Source of the DNA: Rhizobium rosettiformans W3
GTDB taxonomy: Bacteria > Pseudomonadota > Alphaproteobacteria > Rhizobiales > Rhizobiaceae
Length of the DNA stretch: 64,000 nt
NCBI RefSeq assembly: GCF_004912135.1
Contig: NZ_STGU01000009.1
Coordinates: forward strand, 124,001-188,000
Direction: 5' to 3'
The notes beneath the pieces were generated by a model, which ran no database searches, was not told where the DNA came from, and saw only the letters and a program-made list of their open reading frames with translations. This document shows positions 47,358 to 56,662 of this stretch, piece by piece. Within the stretch, counting starts at the first letter, position 1; each line of letters opens with the position of its first letter. The position numbers were made by a program, and so were the translations under genes.

Positions 47358-49067
47358 TCAGCGTTCCCTCATCGTGTGGGGCCGGCGGCTGCGGCCACGT
47401 CGCCACACGCCATCATCGGCCATCATATCAGTCAACAATCCCTCGCGCAGTCCGCGATCGGCCACGCGCATGCGGCTGGCCGGCCAGCGGCGGCGGATAG
47501 CTTCGAGAATGGCACAGCCGGCAAGCACGAGGTCGGCGCGGTCAGGCCCGATGCAGGGATTGCCGGCACGGCCGGCGTAATCCCACGACAACAGCTTGGC
47601 CTGCATCGCGGTCACCTCGGCATCGGAAAGCCAGAGGCCATCGACCTTGCGGCGATCGTATCGGGGCAGATCGAGATGAACGCCGGCGAGCGTGGTCACC
47701 GTGCCCGAGGTGCCGATCAGGTGGAAATCCTCCGGGAAACCATCCGGACCGGCCGGCAGAGCCGGGCAATCGAAGCGCGCCAGCATGCCTTCGACCTCGC
47801 GGGTCATTGCCTCGAAGATGTCAGGGGTCACGTCGCGCCCGCCATGGCGCTCGGATAGCGTCACCACGCCGACCGGCAGCGAGGTCCAATGGGTGATGTG
47901 ATTGGCTAGGCGGCTGGAGCGGTTGTCGCCGATCTTGATCACGGCGATCTCCGAGGACCCACCACCGATATCGAAGAGCACGACCGAGCGCGCCTCGCGA
48001 CCGACCAGCGAAGAGCAGCCGGACACGGCGAGCCGCGCTTCCGTTTCCCGATTGATGATCTCGAGCTGCAGCCCGGTTTCGGCCGTTACCCGCTCCAGGA
48101 AGAGCTCGCCGTTTTCGGCTGCACGGCAGGCCTCGGTCGCAATCAGACGCATGCGCCGGATGTCTCTGCCCGAGAGTTTAGAGGCGCAGACGCGCAGCGC
48201 CTCGACGGCGCGATCCATGGCATCCTGCGACAGGCGACCGGTGGCGGCGAGCCCCTCGCCGAGACGGACGATGCGCGAGAAGGCATCGACGACGCGGAAC
48301 TGGCCCGGCCTCGTTGGCTGGGCGATCAAGAGGCGGCAATTGTTCGTGCCGAGATCGAGGGCCGCATAGAGATCGTCGGGCGCACCCTCCTGGACCACGC
48401 GCCAGCGCGCAGCCGTCTGCACCGGGACGGATTGCGGATTGGCCCGCGGCGGCACAGCGGGGCTCGGCTGCGGCTCTGCGCCGCGCAGCTTTGCGGCCGC
48501 CGCGGACGGTGGCTCCGAGCCGGCCAGGGGGCGCACCTGGCCCGGTTTCTGCACGGCGGCGTGGCGATTGCGATGACGCTTGCGCTTGCGGCCACTGCGG
48601 GAGGGTGCGGGATCACTCAGTGTCGCGGGACCGCCATCGCCGTTCCGCGCCTGCTGTCGAGACCCGGGGGTTGCGCCATTCGACGGTGCCGCTCCCGGCT
48701 CGGACAGCACCAGCATAGCGCTCACCGCAGCCGAAGACGCGCTTGCGCCCGGTGTCGACGGGTTCGCCCGGCCGTTCTGGTTGTTGAGGGTGGGAGGCGC
48801 GGGCTGGCCGCCGCCCTTGCCGCGCCGACGGCGCTTGCGCTTGCGGATGGGGCCATCCGCGAAGACTGATTCGGAACGTCGCTCGGCGACCGGCCCGTCC
48901 GCCGATCCTGCCGAGGCAGAAGCGTCGTGACCGTTCCTGACCGGTCCCGCCTTCTTGCCCTTGCCGCGCCGACGGTTGGAACCGCCCTTGCGCTTGCCTG
49001 TCGACGCCCCCTCGCTGTTCGGCTGTCCGCCGCCATTGGGGTCTGTCACTGAAGTTATCCACTGCAC
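47358..49067 (-). CDS. ppx: Ppx/GppA phosphatase with long basic N-terminal extension
   Basis: Hydrolyses polyphosphate or pppGpp. The catalytic part (about 235-569) has the ASKHA motifs [47 protein letters not shown] and [12 protein letters not shown]. It lacks the extra C-terminal domain of long Ppx, as in the short rhizobial form. The first 230 residues are low-complexity, with Lys/Arg clusters ([19 protein letters not shown]) and Ala/Ser/Pro/Gly linkers, suggesting an RNA- or polyphosphate-binding tail. The start is GTG at 49067 or GTG at 49049. rlmE follows directly. Confidence 0.88.
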   Translation of the reverse strand: MQWITSVTDPNGGGQPNSEGASTGKRKGGSNRRRGKGKKAGPVRNGHDASASAGSADGPVAERRSESVFADGPIRKRKRRRRGKGGGQPAPPTLNNQNGRANPSTPGASASSAAVSAMLVLSEPGAAPSNGATPGSRQQARNGDGGPATLSDPAPSRSGRKRKRHRNRHAAVQKPGQVRPLAGSEPPSAAAAKLRGAEPQPSPAVPPRANPQSVPVQTAARWRVVQEGAPDDLYAALDLGTNNCRLLIAQPTRPGQFRVVDAFSRIVRLGEGLAATGRLSQDAMDRAVEALRVCASKLSGRDIRRMRLIATEACRAAENGELFLERVTAETGLQLEIINRETEARLAVSGCSSLVGREARSVVLFDIGGGSSEIAVIKIGDNRSSRLANHITHWTSLPVGVVTLSERHGGRDVTPDIFEAMTREVEGMLARFDCPALPAGPDGFPEDFHLIGTSGTVTTLAGVHLDLPRYDRRKVDGLWLSDAEVTAMQAKLLSWDYAGRAGNPCIGPDRADLVLAGCAILEAIRRRWPASRMRVADRGLREGLLTDMMADDGVWRRGRSRRPHTMRER

Positions 49068-49284
49068 CGCGCAAGGCGCCAGAACCGACGCATGCCGCAG
49101 GTGTCACATTCGTTTCGTTGGATAAAGCATACCAGCGCCTGCCCTGTGCGCCAAACGGTTTTTCATTTCGCTCCGAACCGCAGCCGGCGCCGCCTGCGAA
49201 AACGGGAAATGCTCCAGCCGATACCTGGCTTCACCACGCTGCGCTGCTCTTTTGGCTCCCCTGTCATTTTTTTGAAATTCGGTC

Positions 49285-49313
49285 TTTGCAATGGCAGATG
49301 TTTTGGCTATAAG
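49285..49313 (+). promoter_or_regulatory. Promoter of tRNA-Gln
   Basis: TTTGCA (49285-49290) and TATAAG (49308-49313) with a 17-bp spacer, placing the start about 25 bases before the mature tRNA. Confidence 0.55.
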
Positions 49314-49345
49314 CCCGCTCACCGACGGGGCGCCACGCCCTTCGT

Positions 49346-49419
49346 TGGGGAATAGTTCAATGGTAGAACGGCGGACTCTGACTCCGTTAATCTTGGTTCG
49401 AATCCAGGTTCCCCAGCCA
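49346..49419 (+). tRNA. tRNA-Gln (anticodon CUG)
   Basis: A 74-nt cloverleaf with encoded CCA. The acceptor stem TGGGGAA/TTCCCCA pairs over seven bases, followed by discriminator G and CCA. The anticodon loop CTCTGAC gives CUG, and the T arm contains GGTTCGAATCC. The 3' end holds the left att repeat of the downstream island, and the integrated DNA restores the full tRNA sequence, so the gene stays functional. Confidence 0.95.
49403..49419 (+). other. attL core of island (17-bp direct repeat)
   Basis: TCCAGGTTCCCCAGCCA forms the 3' end of tRNA-Gln and recurs exactly at 60630-60646. tRNA 3' ends are the classic target of tyrosine integrases. Confidence 0.88.
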
Positions 49420-49484
49420 TCTTCCTCCTAAGCAATTGAAATCATTAAAGTGCCTCGCGCCACCTGAGGCGGGATGAAGCATTT

Positions 49485-49506
49485 TGCTACAAACCGCTGC
49501 TACAAA
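49485..49506. repeat. Direct repeats, 13-bp period, before integrase
   Basis: TGCTACAAA occurs at 49485-49493 and 49498-49506. Location between the att core and the integrase start suggests arm-type integrase or excisionase binding sites. The second integrase at 60792 has the same layout. Confidence 0.5.
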
Positions 49507-49520
49507 GAGAGCGAAGCGGC

Positions 49521-51236
49521 GTGGCAGCTCCTTCCAATATCGTCCGGCGCGGACGCATATTTCATTTCCGACGAGCCGTCCCGGCAGATTTGCGCGACAG
49601 GCTGAAACGACGCGAATTGGTTCGCAGCCTCGGCGCTTGCGGTCCCAAGGACGCGCGGCTACGAGCAGATGAGCTATATTGGCTCTCCGAACAACTCTTC
49701 GAAACGGCCCGCGCAAACCCCATGCTTACCCAGGATCAACTCGCCCTCCTTGCCCAGAGTTTCTACAACCACGTCCTGGAACGAGAACGCACGGTGCGAG
49801 CATCCGGCATGTATCTCACCGAAGATGGTCGGGCCGCCCGCGCGAGGTACTGGGGTGATGTCGCCCAACAGACGAAGAAGTCGCTTGGTGGCAATATGCT
49901 GGATCACGGCATCACCACCGCGCAGATGACGGCGCGGATGGTCGGGCTGACCTGGAGCGATCTTGACGAAGCAGAACGGCATCAATGCAAGGAAGTCGTT
50001 CACCGGGCCGGAATCGATCTCGCAGAAGCACTGAAAGCCCGATATGAAGGCGACTTCGAGTTCGAGCCCAAGAGCAAGCTGCTTCGCCAAGCTTTGGTAG
50101 AAGTTCCTCCTACAGCCTCACCCCCTCATCAGATGCAATCGGGGGCGCAGGCAGAGCCACTATTTTCGACGGTCTATCCCGGCTACATCGAAGATCAGAT
50201 TCGTCGCGGCGACTGGCGTCAGCAGACAGGCAACCAGGCCCATGCCACATACCGCCTCTTCGAACAGATTTGCGGAAACAAGCCGGTAAACCAGTACACG
50301 CGGGCGGATGCCGCCCAATTCCGCACCACGGCGGAACGTATGCCTTCCGACTACGGCAAGGCCGCTTCCTACAAGAATTTTACACCCGAAGATATCATCC
50401 GCGCCTATGAAAAACTGCCGGACGAGCGGAAACAACCGCTGCTGACGCAGAAAACCATCAAGCGCCATTTCTCAGCTCTTTCCGCGATGTGGAGTGAGGC
50501 AATCGCAACCGGTAAGGCCACGGAAAATATCTTCTCCGGCTTCAGATTCGCCGCTGTGAAAAGGGCCGTCGATGAGCGGGAGCAGTGGTCCGGCACCGAA
50601 CTCAAGGCTTTGTTCGGCTCCCCCGTCTGGTCTGGGTGCTTGTCCGCAGGCCGTCGCTCACAGCCTGGTCAGCAAATCATCCGGGACGATAAGTTCTGGA
50701 TACCGCTCATCACCCTATTCAGCGGCATGCGGCTGGAGGAAATCTGCCAGCTTCGCACCGATGATATCCGGGAAGAAAATGGCACTCCATTTTTCGATAT
50801 CAACGACCGTCCGCCGCGTCAGTTGAAGAACAAGAATGCCGTTCGGAAGGTGCCGATCCATAGCGAGCTGATCCGCATGGGCTTCCTGACCTACATCAAA
50901 ACGCTTGGAAAGGGATCACAGCCGGTGTTTCCGGCCCTGAAACCCGGCGGAGCGGACGACAAGCTCGGCCATGGCTTTACCAAATGGTTCACCCGCTACC
51001 GGCAGGACATCGGCGTTTATCGCAAGAACCTCGATTTCCATTCCCTTCGGCATACTGCGACGACCTTGATGCACCAGGCTGACGTTTCGACGCTCGTCAT
51101 CGATCATCTGACAGGTCACAGCACACCTGGGGAAACGGCGCGATACACCAAGGGATCAAGCCTGCAACAGCTTGCCGCCGCGATAGAGGCCATCAAGCCG
51201 GGACTTGCCCTGGCACACCTTTATAACGACTGTTGA
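49521..51236 (+). CDS. Tyrosine integrase of the tRNA-Gln island
   Basis: Integrates and excises the island at the tRNA. The 571-aa protein has a DUF6538-like N-terminus (IVRRGRIFHFRRAVPADLRDRL), a SAM-like core-binding domain (about 215-320), and the catalytic domain: Arg in FSGMRLEEICQL, Lys in LKNKNAVRKVPIHSEL, the HSLRHTATT box, His in TGHS, and the Tyr in ETARYTKG. All catalytic residues are present, so it should be active. GTG start, 101 bp after the tRNA. The length is at the long end of the family, as usual for rhizobial tRNA-island integrases. Confidence 0.93.
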   Translation: MAAPSNIVRRGRIFHFRRAVPADLRDRLKRRELVRSLGACGPKDARLRADELYWLSEQLFETARANPMLTQDQLALLAQSFYNHVLERERTVRASGMYLTEDGRAARARYWGDVAQQTKKSLGGNMLDHGITTAQMTARMVGLTWSDLDEAERHQCKEVVHRAGIDLAEALKARYEGDFEFEPKSKLLRQALVEVPPTASPPHQMQSGAQAEPLFSTVYPGYIEDQIRRGDWRQQTGNQAHATYRLFEQICGNKPVNQYTRADAAQFRTTAERMPSDYGKAASYKNFTPEDIIRAYEKLPDERKQPLLTQKTIKRHFSALSAMWSEAIATGKATENIFSGFRFAAVKRAVDEREQWSGTELKALFGSPVWSGCLSAGRRSQPGQQIIRDDKFWIPLITLFSGMRLEEICQLRTDDIREENGTPFFDINDRPPRQLKNKNAVRKVPIHSELIRMGFLTYIKTLGKGSQPVFPALKPGGADDKLGHGFTKWFTRYRQDIGVYRKNLDFHSLRHTATTLMHQADVSTLVIDHLTGHSTPGETARYTKGSSLQQLAAAIEAIKPGLALAHLYNDC

Positions 51237-51448
51237 AATTGCACGTGGAACCCGAAACGCTCCGGGTGTAGGCAAAAAGTCGGCTGGCGAAGCTGGCCGC
51301 TCCTGACTTTATCCCGAAGGGAAGAACGATCGATCCCATCGATCCAATCATTCTCTCTTCCCTCTCCCTCCATTCCCTCTCTGCATACCTTGATCCTTCA
51401 ATCAGGAAACAAATCAAAAGCAGGGAAACCAACCCAGGAGAGAAGCCC

Positions 51449-51763
51449 ATGCCAGCCAAACGCCGCATCGACGCCACCCAGGCCATGGCCGAAGCCGAGG
51501 CCGCGCTGACCCGCGCCGGGGTCAAGTTCGTGCGCCATTCGCCATTTCATCTCAAGGTCCAAGTCTTCAATTTCTGGCCCTCGACCGGCAAGGTCAGTCG
51601 CGACGACAGCAGCAAAAAGGGCGCCAACCTTGGTCTCGCTGTCTTCATCCGCATAATCCGGGAGGCCGGCCTCGCAAAGGGCCAGCCTCTCGATACCGTC
51701 GATGATTCCACCACCTTCATCGTGCAAATGCCGTCGCAGGAGCCGGGTTTCGAAACCTATTAA
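51449..51763 (+). CDS. Small conserved island protein
   Basis: A 104-aa soluble protein: a helical start (DATQAMAEAEAALTRAGVKF), then a strand-rich middle (HLKVQVFNFWPSTGKVSRDD) and a conserved-looking end (FIVQMPSQEPGFETY). AGGAGAG precedes the ATG. No domain recognised. It lies between the integrase and the HUH gene; small genes in this slot are often excisionases or regulators, but the protein has no evident helix-turn-helix. It is probably expressed separately from the integrase (212-bp gap). Confidence 0.55.
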   Translation: MPAKRRIDATQAMAEAEAALTRAGVKFVRHSPFHLKVQVFNFWPSTGKVSRDDSSKKGANLGLAVFIRIIREAGLAKGQPLDTVDDSTTFIVQMPSQEPGFETY

Positions 51764-51945
51764 GGCTCGAAAATCTGAGAGCCGGCTCAAGCCGCCATTA
51801 ATCTCAAATCGGATGTGCGCCGTCAGCCCCCAGGCACCTTCATCCTGCGGGACGAGATTGCGCAGATAGTCACAAATGCTTGATTCAGGAAGTCACTTAA
51901 ATACCTATAAATAAACGCTTATTTCGACTTGCCGAAACCCCTTGA

Positions 51946-51969
51946 TCTGCCAAAAATGAAACTGGCAGA
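51946..51969. repeat. Inverted repeat downstream of HUH gene
   Basis: TCTGCCA/TGGCAGA, perfect 7-bp arms with a 10-base loop, in an AT-rich stretch 39 bp beyond the HUH gene stop. It may be a terminator or a hairpin nick site for the HUH protein. Confidence 0.4.
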
Positions 51970-52007
51970 CTAAGCAGCCAAGCCTACCTGCCGTAATGAT
52001 CAGTTCG

Positions 52008-53312
52008 TCAACGGTACAGGTTCAATCGGTCTACGAAATCCTGCGGATACAGCTCGCGAACGTCGCGGCTCCCCCGTTCATAGGCAGATTGAAACCGCTT
52101 TGGCTTTGCTGGGCGTCGATCCGCTTTCATCCAACTCTCCAGATCGGAGCATGCCGTGCCAAGATCAACAGCAGATACCCCCGCTAGCTTCAAGTCGCCT
52201 CTAAGTTTCACCGGATCGGCATAGAACCGCTCCAGGCCACCTGGCACACCCGTTCGTCGCTGGGTTGGCCCCAAACTCTGCGAGACGCCGCACCGCTTCA
52301 CGCTGACGGGACCAGGGTCTCGCCATCGGAAAGGTATGAGGTCTCCCAGGAAAACATCACGACCATCGGGGGCATACTTCGCAGATTGGACCAAGACACC
52401 ACGCTCGAAGCCTTTCGTCATGTAGCCGAGACGAAGGAACGCAAGCCAAGGCTGCTCCACCAAGCCTCCTGTGGTCCGGACAGCACCTTTGACGACACCC
52501 CCGAACCGCCGCTCCACCCACTTCTTCAAGTAGGCCTTAAACTGCCGCCTGGGATGCTCCATGGCGGACAATTGCTTCAAGCCGAGCGACGAACGTCCGG
52601 CCACGGTGCCGCCCGGCACATGCAGCGCGATGTGCGAATGAAGACCGAGCATAGCGCTGTTCTCGTGGCAATAGATGTATGCGCACGGCCAACCTCGCTG
52701 TCCCAACCAATCCCCAATGCATTTTAGCAGCGCTTGAAAGCCTTTCTTCACTTCGTCGTCGCTCCGGCAACCCAAGAGCGACCATGTAACGGTGATCATC
52801 GTATCGAGCGGCAGCCCAAACTCATGTGCGAACTCGCATGCGGAATACAATTCTGCAAACTCGGCCTCATCGATCAGCCGTGACGCCTGGTCTGATTTCG
52901 GCATGATAAGAACTTGCCGGGCCGCCCCATCAGCGTTGTGGCGAGTTTCCAGAACGGTTTCAGGCAGTGTACTGGCCTTCAGATAGCCGCCCCGGAGGCG
53001 ACCCTTCCATTTTTTCACAAAGACATGGGGCCGGTCCCCAATCTCCCTTGCAAGCTCTGCTTGGAAAAGCTCTTGCCTGTCATCGCGATTGACCCCATGG
53101 ATCGCCTGCAAAAGACGTGTATGTTCTCCTAATCCATCCGCAACAAACCGTTCATTTGGCCCAGGTCCTCCGGCTTCGTGGACCGCCCGCGCATAATCGT
53201 CATTCGAAAGAAAATCGCTCCGTCTTATGCCGGAGTTTCCTATGCCAAAGGTTCCTGATTGGCCATCGCGACGCGGCTTTTTCGGCTTATTGCTGTCCCG
53301 GCTTACTGGCAT
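52008..53312 (-). CDS. HUH-superfamily rolling-circle/relaxase-like protein
   Basis: A 434-aa protein with the order of HUH endonuclease motifs. Motif I is the strand LDTMITVTWSLLG (about 169-181). Motif II is LGLHSHIALHVPGG (about 223-236), with H-S-H as the metal-binding HUH. Motif III is AYLKKW (about 260-265), a Y-x-x-K active-site helix. Such proteins nick single-stranded DNA to start rolling-circle replication or transfer. No helicase domain follows; the C-terminus is basic. ATG 53312 has AGGT upstream; GTG 53327 is possible. Whether it replicates the excised island is inference. Confidence 0.7.
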   Translation of the reverse strand: MPVSRDSNKPKKPRRDGQSGTFGIGNSGIRRSDFLSNDDYARAVHEAGGPGPNERFVADGLGEHTRLLQAIHGVNRDDRQELFQAELAREIGDRPHVFVKKWKGRLRGGYLKASTLPETVLETRHNADGAARQVLIMPKSDQASRLIDEAEFAELYSACEFAHEFGLPLDTMITVTWSLLGCRSDDEVKKGFQALLKCIGDWLGQRGWPCAYIYCHENSAMLGLHSHIALHVPGGTVAGRSSLGLKQLSAMEHPRRQFKAYLKKWVERRFGGVVKGAVRTTGGLVEQPWLAFLRLGYMTKGFERGVLVQSAKYAPDGRDVFLGDLIPFRWRDPGPVSVKRCGVSQSLGPTQRRTGVPGGLERFYADPVKLRGDLKLAGVSAVDLGTACSDLESWMKADRRPAKPKRFQSAYERGSRDVRELYPQDFVDRLNLYR

Positions 53313-53412
53313 CAGATACCTATTCACTGCTCAATCGTAGCGTACTCGATTAGTGTCAATTCGGCTACTTCATCAACGATTCATAGCAACTTGCATCTGG
53401 CTCGTCTGAATC

Positions 53413-53440
53413 ATCCTCGTTCATTTCCGAGATCGAGGAT
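53413..53440. repeat. Inverted repeat in divergent promoter region
   Basis: ATCCTCG/CGAGGAT, 7-bp arms separated by 14 bases, ending nine bases before the start of the PGN_0703-type gene. It overlaps that gene's ribosome site (GAGG), so it could be an operator or an RNA hairpin that hides the start. Confidence 0.35.
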
Positions 53441-53449
53441 TTTCCCACC

Positions 53450-54547
53450 ATGCCGAAGGCCACTGTCAAGCCCGCCCATGTCATCGAAGACGACGTCAAC
53501 GAAACCATCCCGTTGATCCCTGAGGACATCCTGCGCCAGCATCACTGCCTGGAGCCCGATGCCTCCAGGTTCACCGCCGCTGCCCGCCTGCTGCAATCCC
53601 TCTGGCGGCAGGACCAGAACCTGCCCGTCGGTCGCCACCGCAGTCCGTCAGGGGAAACGCGCCAGATCGGCTCCCGCCTCACCATGTCGGCAGGCCGCGC
53701 CGGGGCCAACTTCCTCGATCCGGCCATTGCCTCCCTGGTTCGTCGCGAACTGGTCTATCGCGAGATCGGCGCACTGATCGACGCCGACCGTCTCTTCCGC
53801 AATCTGCTTTCATCCATGCCGCTGGTCTTCAATCTCTTCGGCCCGCTCAAACGCGATCTGGAGCTTGCCACCAGCGTCATGCGGCTGGTGCTGCCAAGCT
53901 TCACCGGAACCGTGACCAACATCCTCTTCGAGCATAGCCCCGGACGCGGCAACCCGGCCTTTTCCGCCGACTACACCGCAGCCGACGCCCTGGTTCGCTA
54001 CCGCACTGAGGATGGCCGACGCGGGTTCGTCTTCGTTGAGCAGAAATACACCGAAACCCTCCAAGAAACGACGCAGCCGACCCGGCCCCATCTCGACAGG
54101 CTTTCCGAGCAATCAGGCCTGTACAAAGACCCCAATGCTTCTGGTCTGAGGTCCAGCCCATGCCAGCAGCTATGGCGGGAGCACCTGCTTGCAGCTAGCA
54201 TGATCCAGCGCGGCCATTATGATGAGGGCCACTTCATCGTCATCGCACCCCGCCTGAACTGGCATGCCCAGAACGGGATCGCGGCCTATGCCCGCCACCT
54301 CAAGAAACCGGAACTGGGTCAGCCTCCCTTTGCGGGCATCTTCCTGGAGCGCTTCATCGAAGCCATCGGCACTGCCGGAGAGGCTGATTATGCCCAGCGC
54401 CTTCATCAGCGCTACGCCGATTTCGCCCGAATCGATCAGCTGATCGACGCCTATCTCGACGCCGAGGATCAGGCCGGGATCGAGTTGCTAACGACACCGG
54501 AGATCAGTTCTTCCAGGAGTACTACCGCGGCCACGGTCGCCGCCTGA
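53450..54547 (+). CDS. PGN_0703-type putative restriction endonuclease
   Basis: A 365-aa protein of the PD-(D/E)xK nuclease superfamily. The conserved core has SMPLVFNLFGPLKRDLELAT (about 122-141), FEHSPGRGNP (about 160-169), then D179 in the strand AADALVRY and E197-x-K199 in GFVFVEQKYTE, which is the D...ExK active site. PGN_0703-family proteins are annotated as putative restriction enzymes, but no methylase is present here. The Ala/Thr/Ser-rich C-terminal tail is probably disordered. It is divergent from the HUH gene. Confidence 0.78.
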   Translation: MPKATVKPAHVIEDDVNETIPLIPEDILRQHHCLEPDASRFTAAARLLQSLWRQDQNLPVGRHRSPSGETRQIGSRLTMSAGRAGANFLDPAIASLVRRELVYREIGALIDADRLFRNLLSSMPLVFNLFGPLKRDLELATSVMRLVLPSFTGTVTNILFEHSPGRGNPAFSADYTAADALVRYRTEDGRRGFVFVEQKYTETLQETTQPTRPHLDRLSEQSGLYKDPNASGLRSSPCQQLWREHLLAASMIQRGHYDEGHFIVIAPRLNWHAQNGIAAYARHLKKPELGQPPFAGIFLERFIEAIGTAGEADYAQRLHQRYADFARIDQLIDAYLDAEDQAGIELLTTPEISSSRSTTAATVAA

Positions 54548-54627
54548 TCAAGATCGGTGGAGCCCATCCCGCTCCACCGCCCCATCTTTCATCGCCACAT
54601 TCTCGCCCCTTGTCCCGGAGCATCGCC

Positions 54628-54984
54628 ATGCCACGTTCCACATTGCTGACCGTCGCCCTTCGTCGCCAGCTTATCCTCAACGGTCACAAGAGCCGCAGCC
54701 AGCCGGGCTTCGATCCGATCCCCGTCGTCAAGCTCTTCACCCCCGACGCCAGTGCCACCTGGCTGCTTACCGAACTCAACCCCGACAATCCCGATCTCGC
54801 TTTCGGTCTTTGCGACCTTGGGCTTGGCTCGCCGGAACTCGGCTATGTCTCACTTTCGGAAATTGCCAGCATCCGGGGCCGTCTAGGGCTCCCAGTCGAG
54901 CGGGACCGCTTTTTTGCCCCGACCGAGCCGCTGTCTGTTCATCTCCAGCACACTTGGGAAAAGGGTCGGCCTTCAACGTGCTGA
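54628..54984 (+). CDS. DUF2958 family protein
   Basis: A 118-aa protein. KLFTPDASATWLLTELNPDNPDLAFGLCDLG and PELGYVSLSEIASIRGRLGLPVERD are the DUF2958 signature (about 29-95, read in two halves). The family is common on rhizobial plasmids and islands next to ArdC- or helicase-type genes, with unknown function. The C-terminus ends soon after the domain and the last 15 residues may be altered, since the usual family tail is not evident. The ATG at 54628 follows GGAG and is preferred to one at 54610. Confidence 0.75.
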   Translation: MPRSTLLTVALRRQLILNGHKSRSQPGFDPIPVVKLFTPDASATWLLTELNPDNPDLAFGLCDLGLGSPELGYVSLSEIASIRGRLGLPVERDRFFAPTEPLSVHLQHTWEKGRPSTC

Positions 54985-55020
54985 GCTACTTTCTTGCTCA
55001 AGCAGCCTTGTAGGCACGGG

Positions 55021-55281
55021 TCACTCCTTTCTTCGCCCACTCCGTAGCGGCTTCGGCGGCTGTTCATCCGGCCCCGGCATCGAAAAAAAATCGCTCACGG
55101 ACACAGCCAACGCGGCGGCCACCTTGTCCAACAAGTCAACGGTCGGGTTTTCCGCCTGCCGCTCTAACCCACCCAGATATGCACGATCAACGCCAGCGTC
55201 GGCGGCCAACTTCTCTTGCGAGATGCCTTGGCCGACTCTTATCCGCCTGAGATTCCATGCGACCAGCGCCCGTCCGTTCAT
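55021..55281 (-). CDS. XRE-family repressor
   Basis: An 86-aa protein with a single Cro/C1-type helix-turn-helix: NLRRIRVGQGISQEKLAADAGVDRAYLGGLERQAENPTVDLLDKVAAAL spans about 10-58. The short Pro/Arg-rich C-terminus suggests no separate effector domain. It is divergent from the beta-CASP gene across 130 bp and is the likely repressor of that operon and of itself. The ATG at 55281 starts just before the domain; the open frame extends to 55422 but would cover the promoter region. Confidence 0.82.
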   Translation of the reverse strand: MNGRALVAWNLRRIRVGQGISQEKLAADAGVDRAYLGGLERQAENPTVDLLDKVAAALAVSVSDFFSMPGPDEQPPKPLRSGRRKE

Positions 55282-55411
55282 CGGACGATGACAGCATTCA
55301 TGTTGCCAAAGAAACCACTGGCTATAGCCACATGAATATTTTAGGTTGCGCCCGACCAAGCGGAGCGAACTATCACTAAGCCATGTCCTCCCTGGTTGAA
55401 CGGGAGGGTAA

Positions 55412-56662
55412 ATGCGGGTCAAAGTTCATCGTGGCACGAAGGAAATCGGTGGTTCATGCATCGAGCTAGAAGCTGGTGGTGAAAGGCTTTTGCTTGATCT
55501 GGGCTTGCCCCTGGATGGCGATCCAGAGGATATTTCCGTTCATCCCGCTATCGACGGCCTGGACGGACAAGACTCTCTTCGGGCGCTTGTCCTGTCGCAT
55601 GGGCATCTCGATCACTGGGGACTGGCGCATCTTGCGGGCAAGGAACTGCCCGTCGCCTTGGGAGCCGCAACCCATCGCATCTTTCAGGCGGCGGCACCGT
55701 TCTTGCCGCGAGCCTATGTCCCCGAAAACACCCTGGAGCTTCGCGACCGGACACCCATGTCGTTCGGCCACTTCAAGGTGACACCTTATCTGGTCGATCA
55801 CTCGGCCTATGACGCCTATGCCTTTGAGGTCGAGGCTCACGGCAAGAAGCTGTTTTATTCCGGCGACTTCCGCGCTCATGGGCGCAAGGCCGCCCTATTC
55901 GAAAAGCTGGTCGCGAACCCGCCTCGCAACATTGATGCGCTGTTGATGGAAGGTTCGACACTTGGGCGGCTGGATGCCGAGCATAAATTTCCAACCGAAA
56001 CCGAGATCGAGTTAAAGTTTCTTGAGCTTTTCAAGGCAATACCCGGCATGGCGCTTGTGGCGGCATCCGCGCAGAACATCGACCGGATGGTAAGCCTGTA
56101 CCGCGCCTGCAAGCGGACAGGCCGCACGTTGGTTATCGATCTGTATGCAGCCGAAGTGCTACGTGCGACCGGCAATGCCAACATACCGCAATCGGACTGG
56201 CCGAACATGGCCGTCTATGTGCCGCATTACCAGCGTGTGCGCATCAAGCAGACCGAGCGCTTCGACCTCCTCGAACCTCACAAGACCAACCGCATCTTTG
56301 CGGAGGATTTGAAAGCGCTCGCTCCTAAAGCCGCCTTCCTGTTTCGTCCTGCCATGCTGTCTGATCTCGACAGGGCCGAATGTCTGGAAGGGGCGGTCGC
56401 CATCTGGTCGCAGTGGGATGGATATCTGAAGCAAGAAAAGGGCATGCAGGTATCCGAAGCGCTGAATGCGCGCGGCATCCGCCTCGAACATGCCCACACT
56501 TCAGGCCATGCCAGTATCGCCGACCTCAAGCGCCTCGTCGGAGCAATAGCCCCCCGGATGCTGGTGCCGATCCATACGTTCGAACCACACCGCTTCCCTG
56601 AACACTTCGGAACGATCGCACAACAGAAGAACGACGGCGATTGGTGGGAGATCGCCGCATGA
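55412..56662 (+). CDS. MBL/beta-CASP nuclease, RNase J-like
   Basis: A 416-aa predicted metal-dependent nuclease. The metallo-beta-lactamase core has HGHLDH (H63, H65, D67, H68), H130 in VDHSAYDA and D152 in YSGDFRAHG. The beta-CASP part shows the acidic motif LLMEGST (about 177-183), HTSGHAS (H366) and the closing PIHTF (H388), all RNase J-like. It is shorter than RNase J and lacks its C-terminal domain. The stop overlaps the start of the next gene (ATGA at 56659), so the two products are made together. An XRE gene diverges upstream. Confidence 0.85.
   Translation: MRVKVHRGTKEIGGSCIELEAGGERLLLDLGLPLDGDPEDISVHPAIDGLDGQDSLRALVLSHGHLDHWGLAHLAGKELPVALGAATHRIFQAAAPFLPRAYVPENTLELRDRTPMSFGHFKVTPYLVDHSAYDAYAFEVEAHGKKLFYSGDFRAHGRKAALFEKLVANPPRNIDALLMEGSTLGRLDAEHKFPTETEIELKFLELFKAIPGMALVAASAQNIDRMVSLYRACKRTGRTLVIDLYAAEVLRATGNANIPQSDWPNMAVYVPHYQRVRIKQTERFDLLEPHKTNRIFAEDLKALAPKAAFLFRPAMLSDLDRAECLEGAVAIWSQWDGYLKQEKGMQVSEALNARGIRLEHAHTSGHASIADLKRLVGAIAPRMLVPIHTFEPHRFPEHFGTIAQQKNDGDWWEIAA

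Noticed and set aside
53450-54547. Complete restriction-modification system
   Set aside because: The putative nuclease has no methyltransferase or specificity gene nearby, so a full R-M system is not supported.
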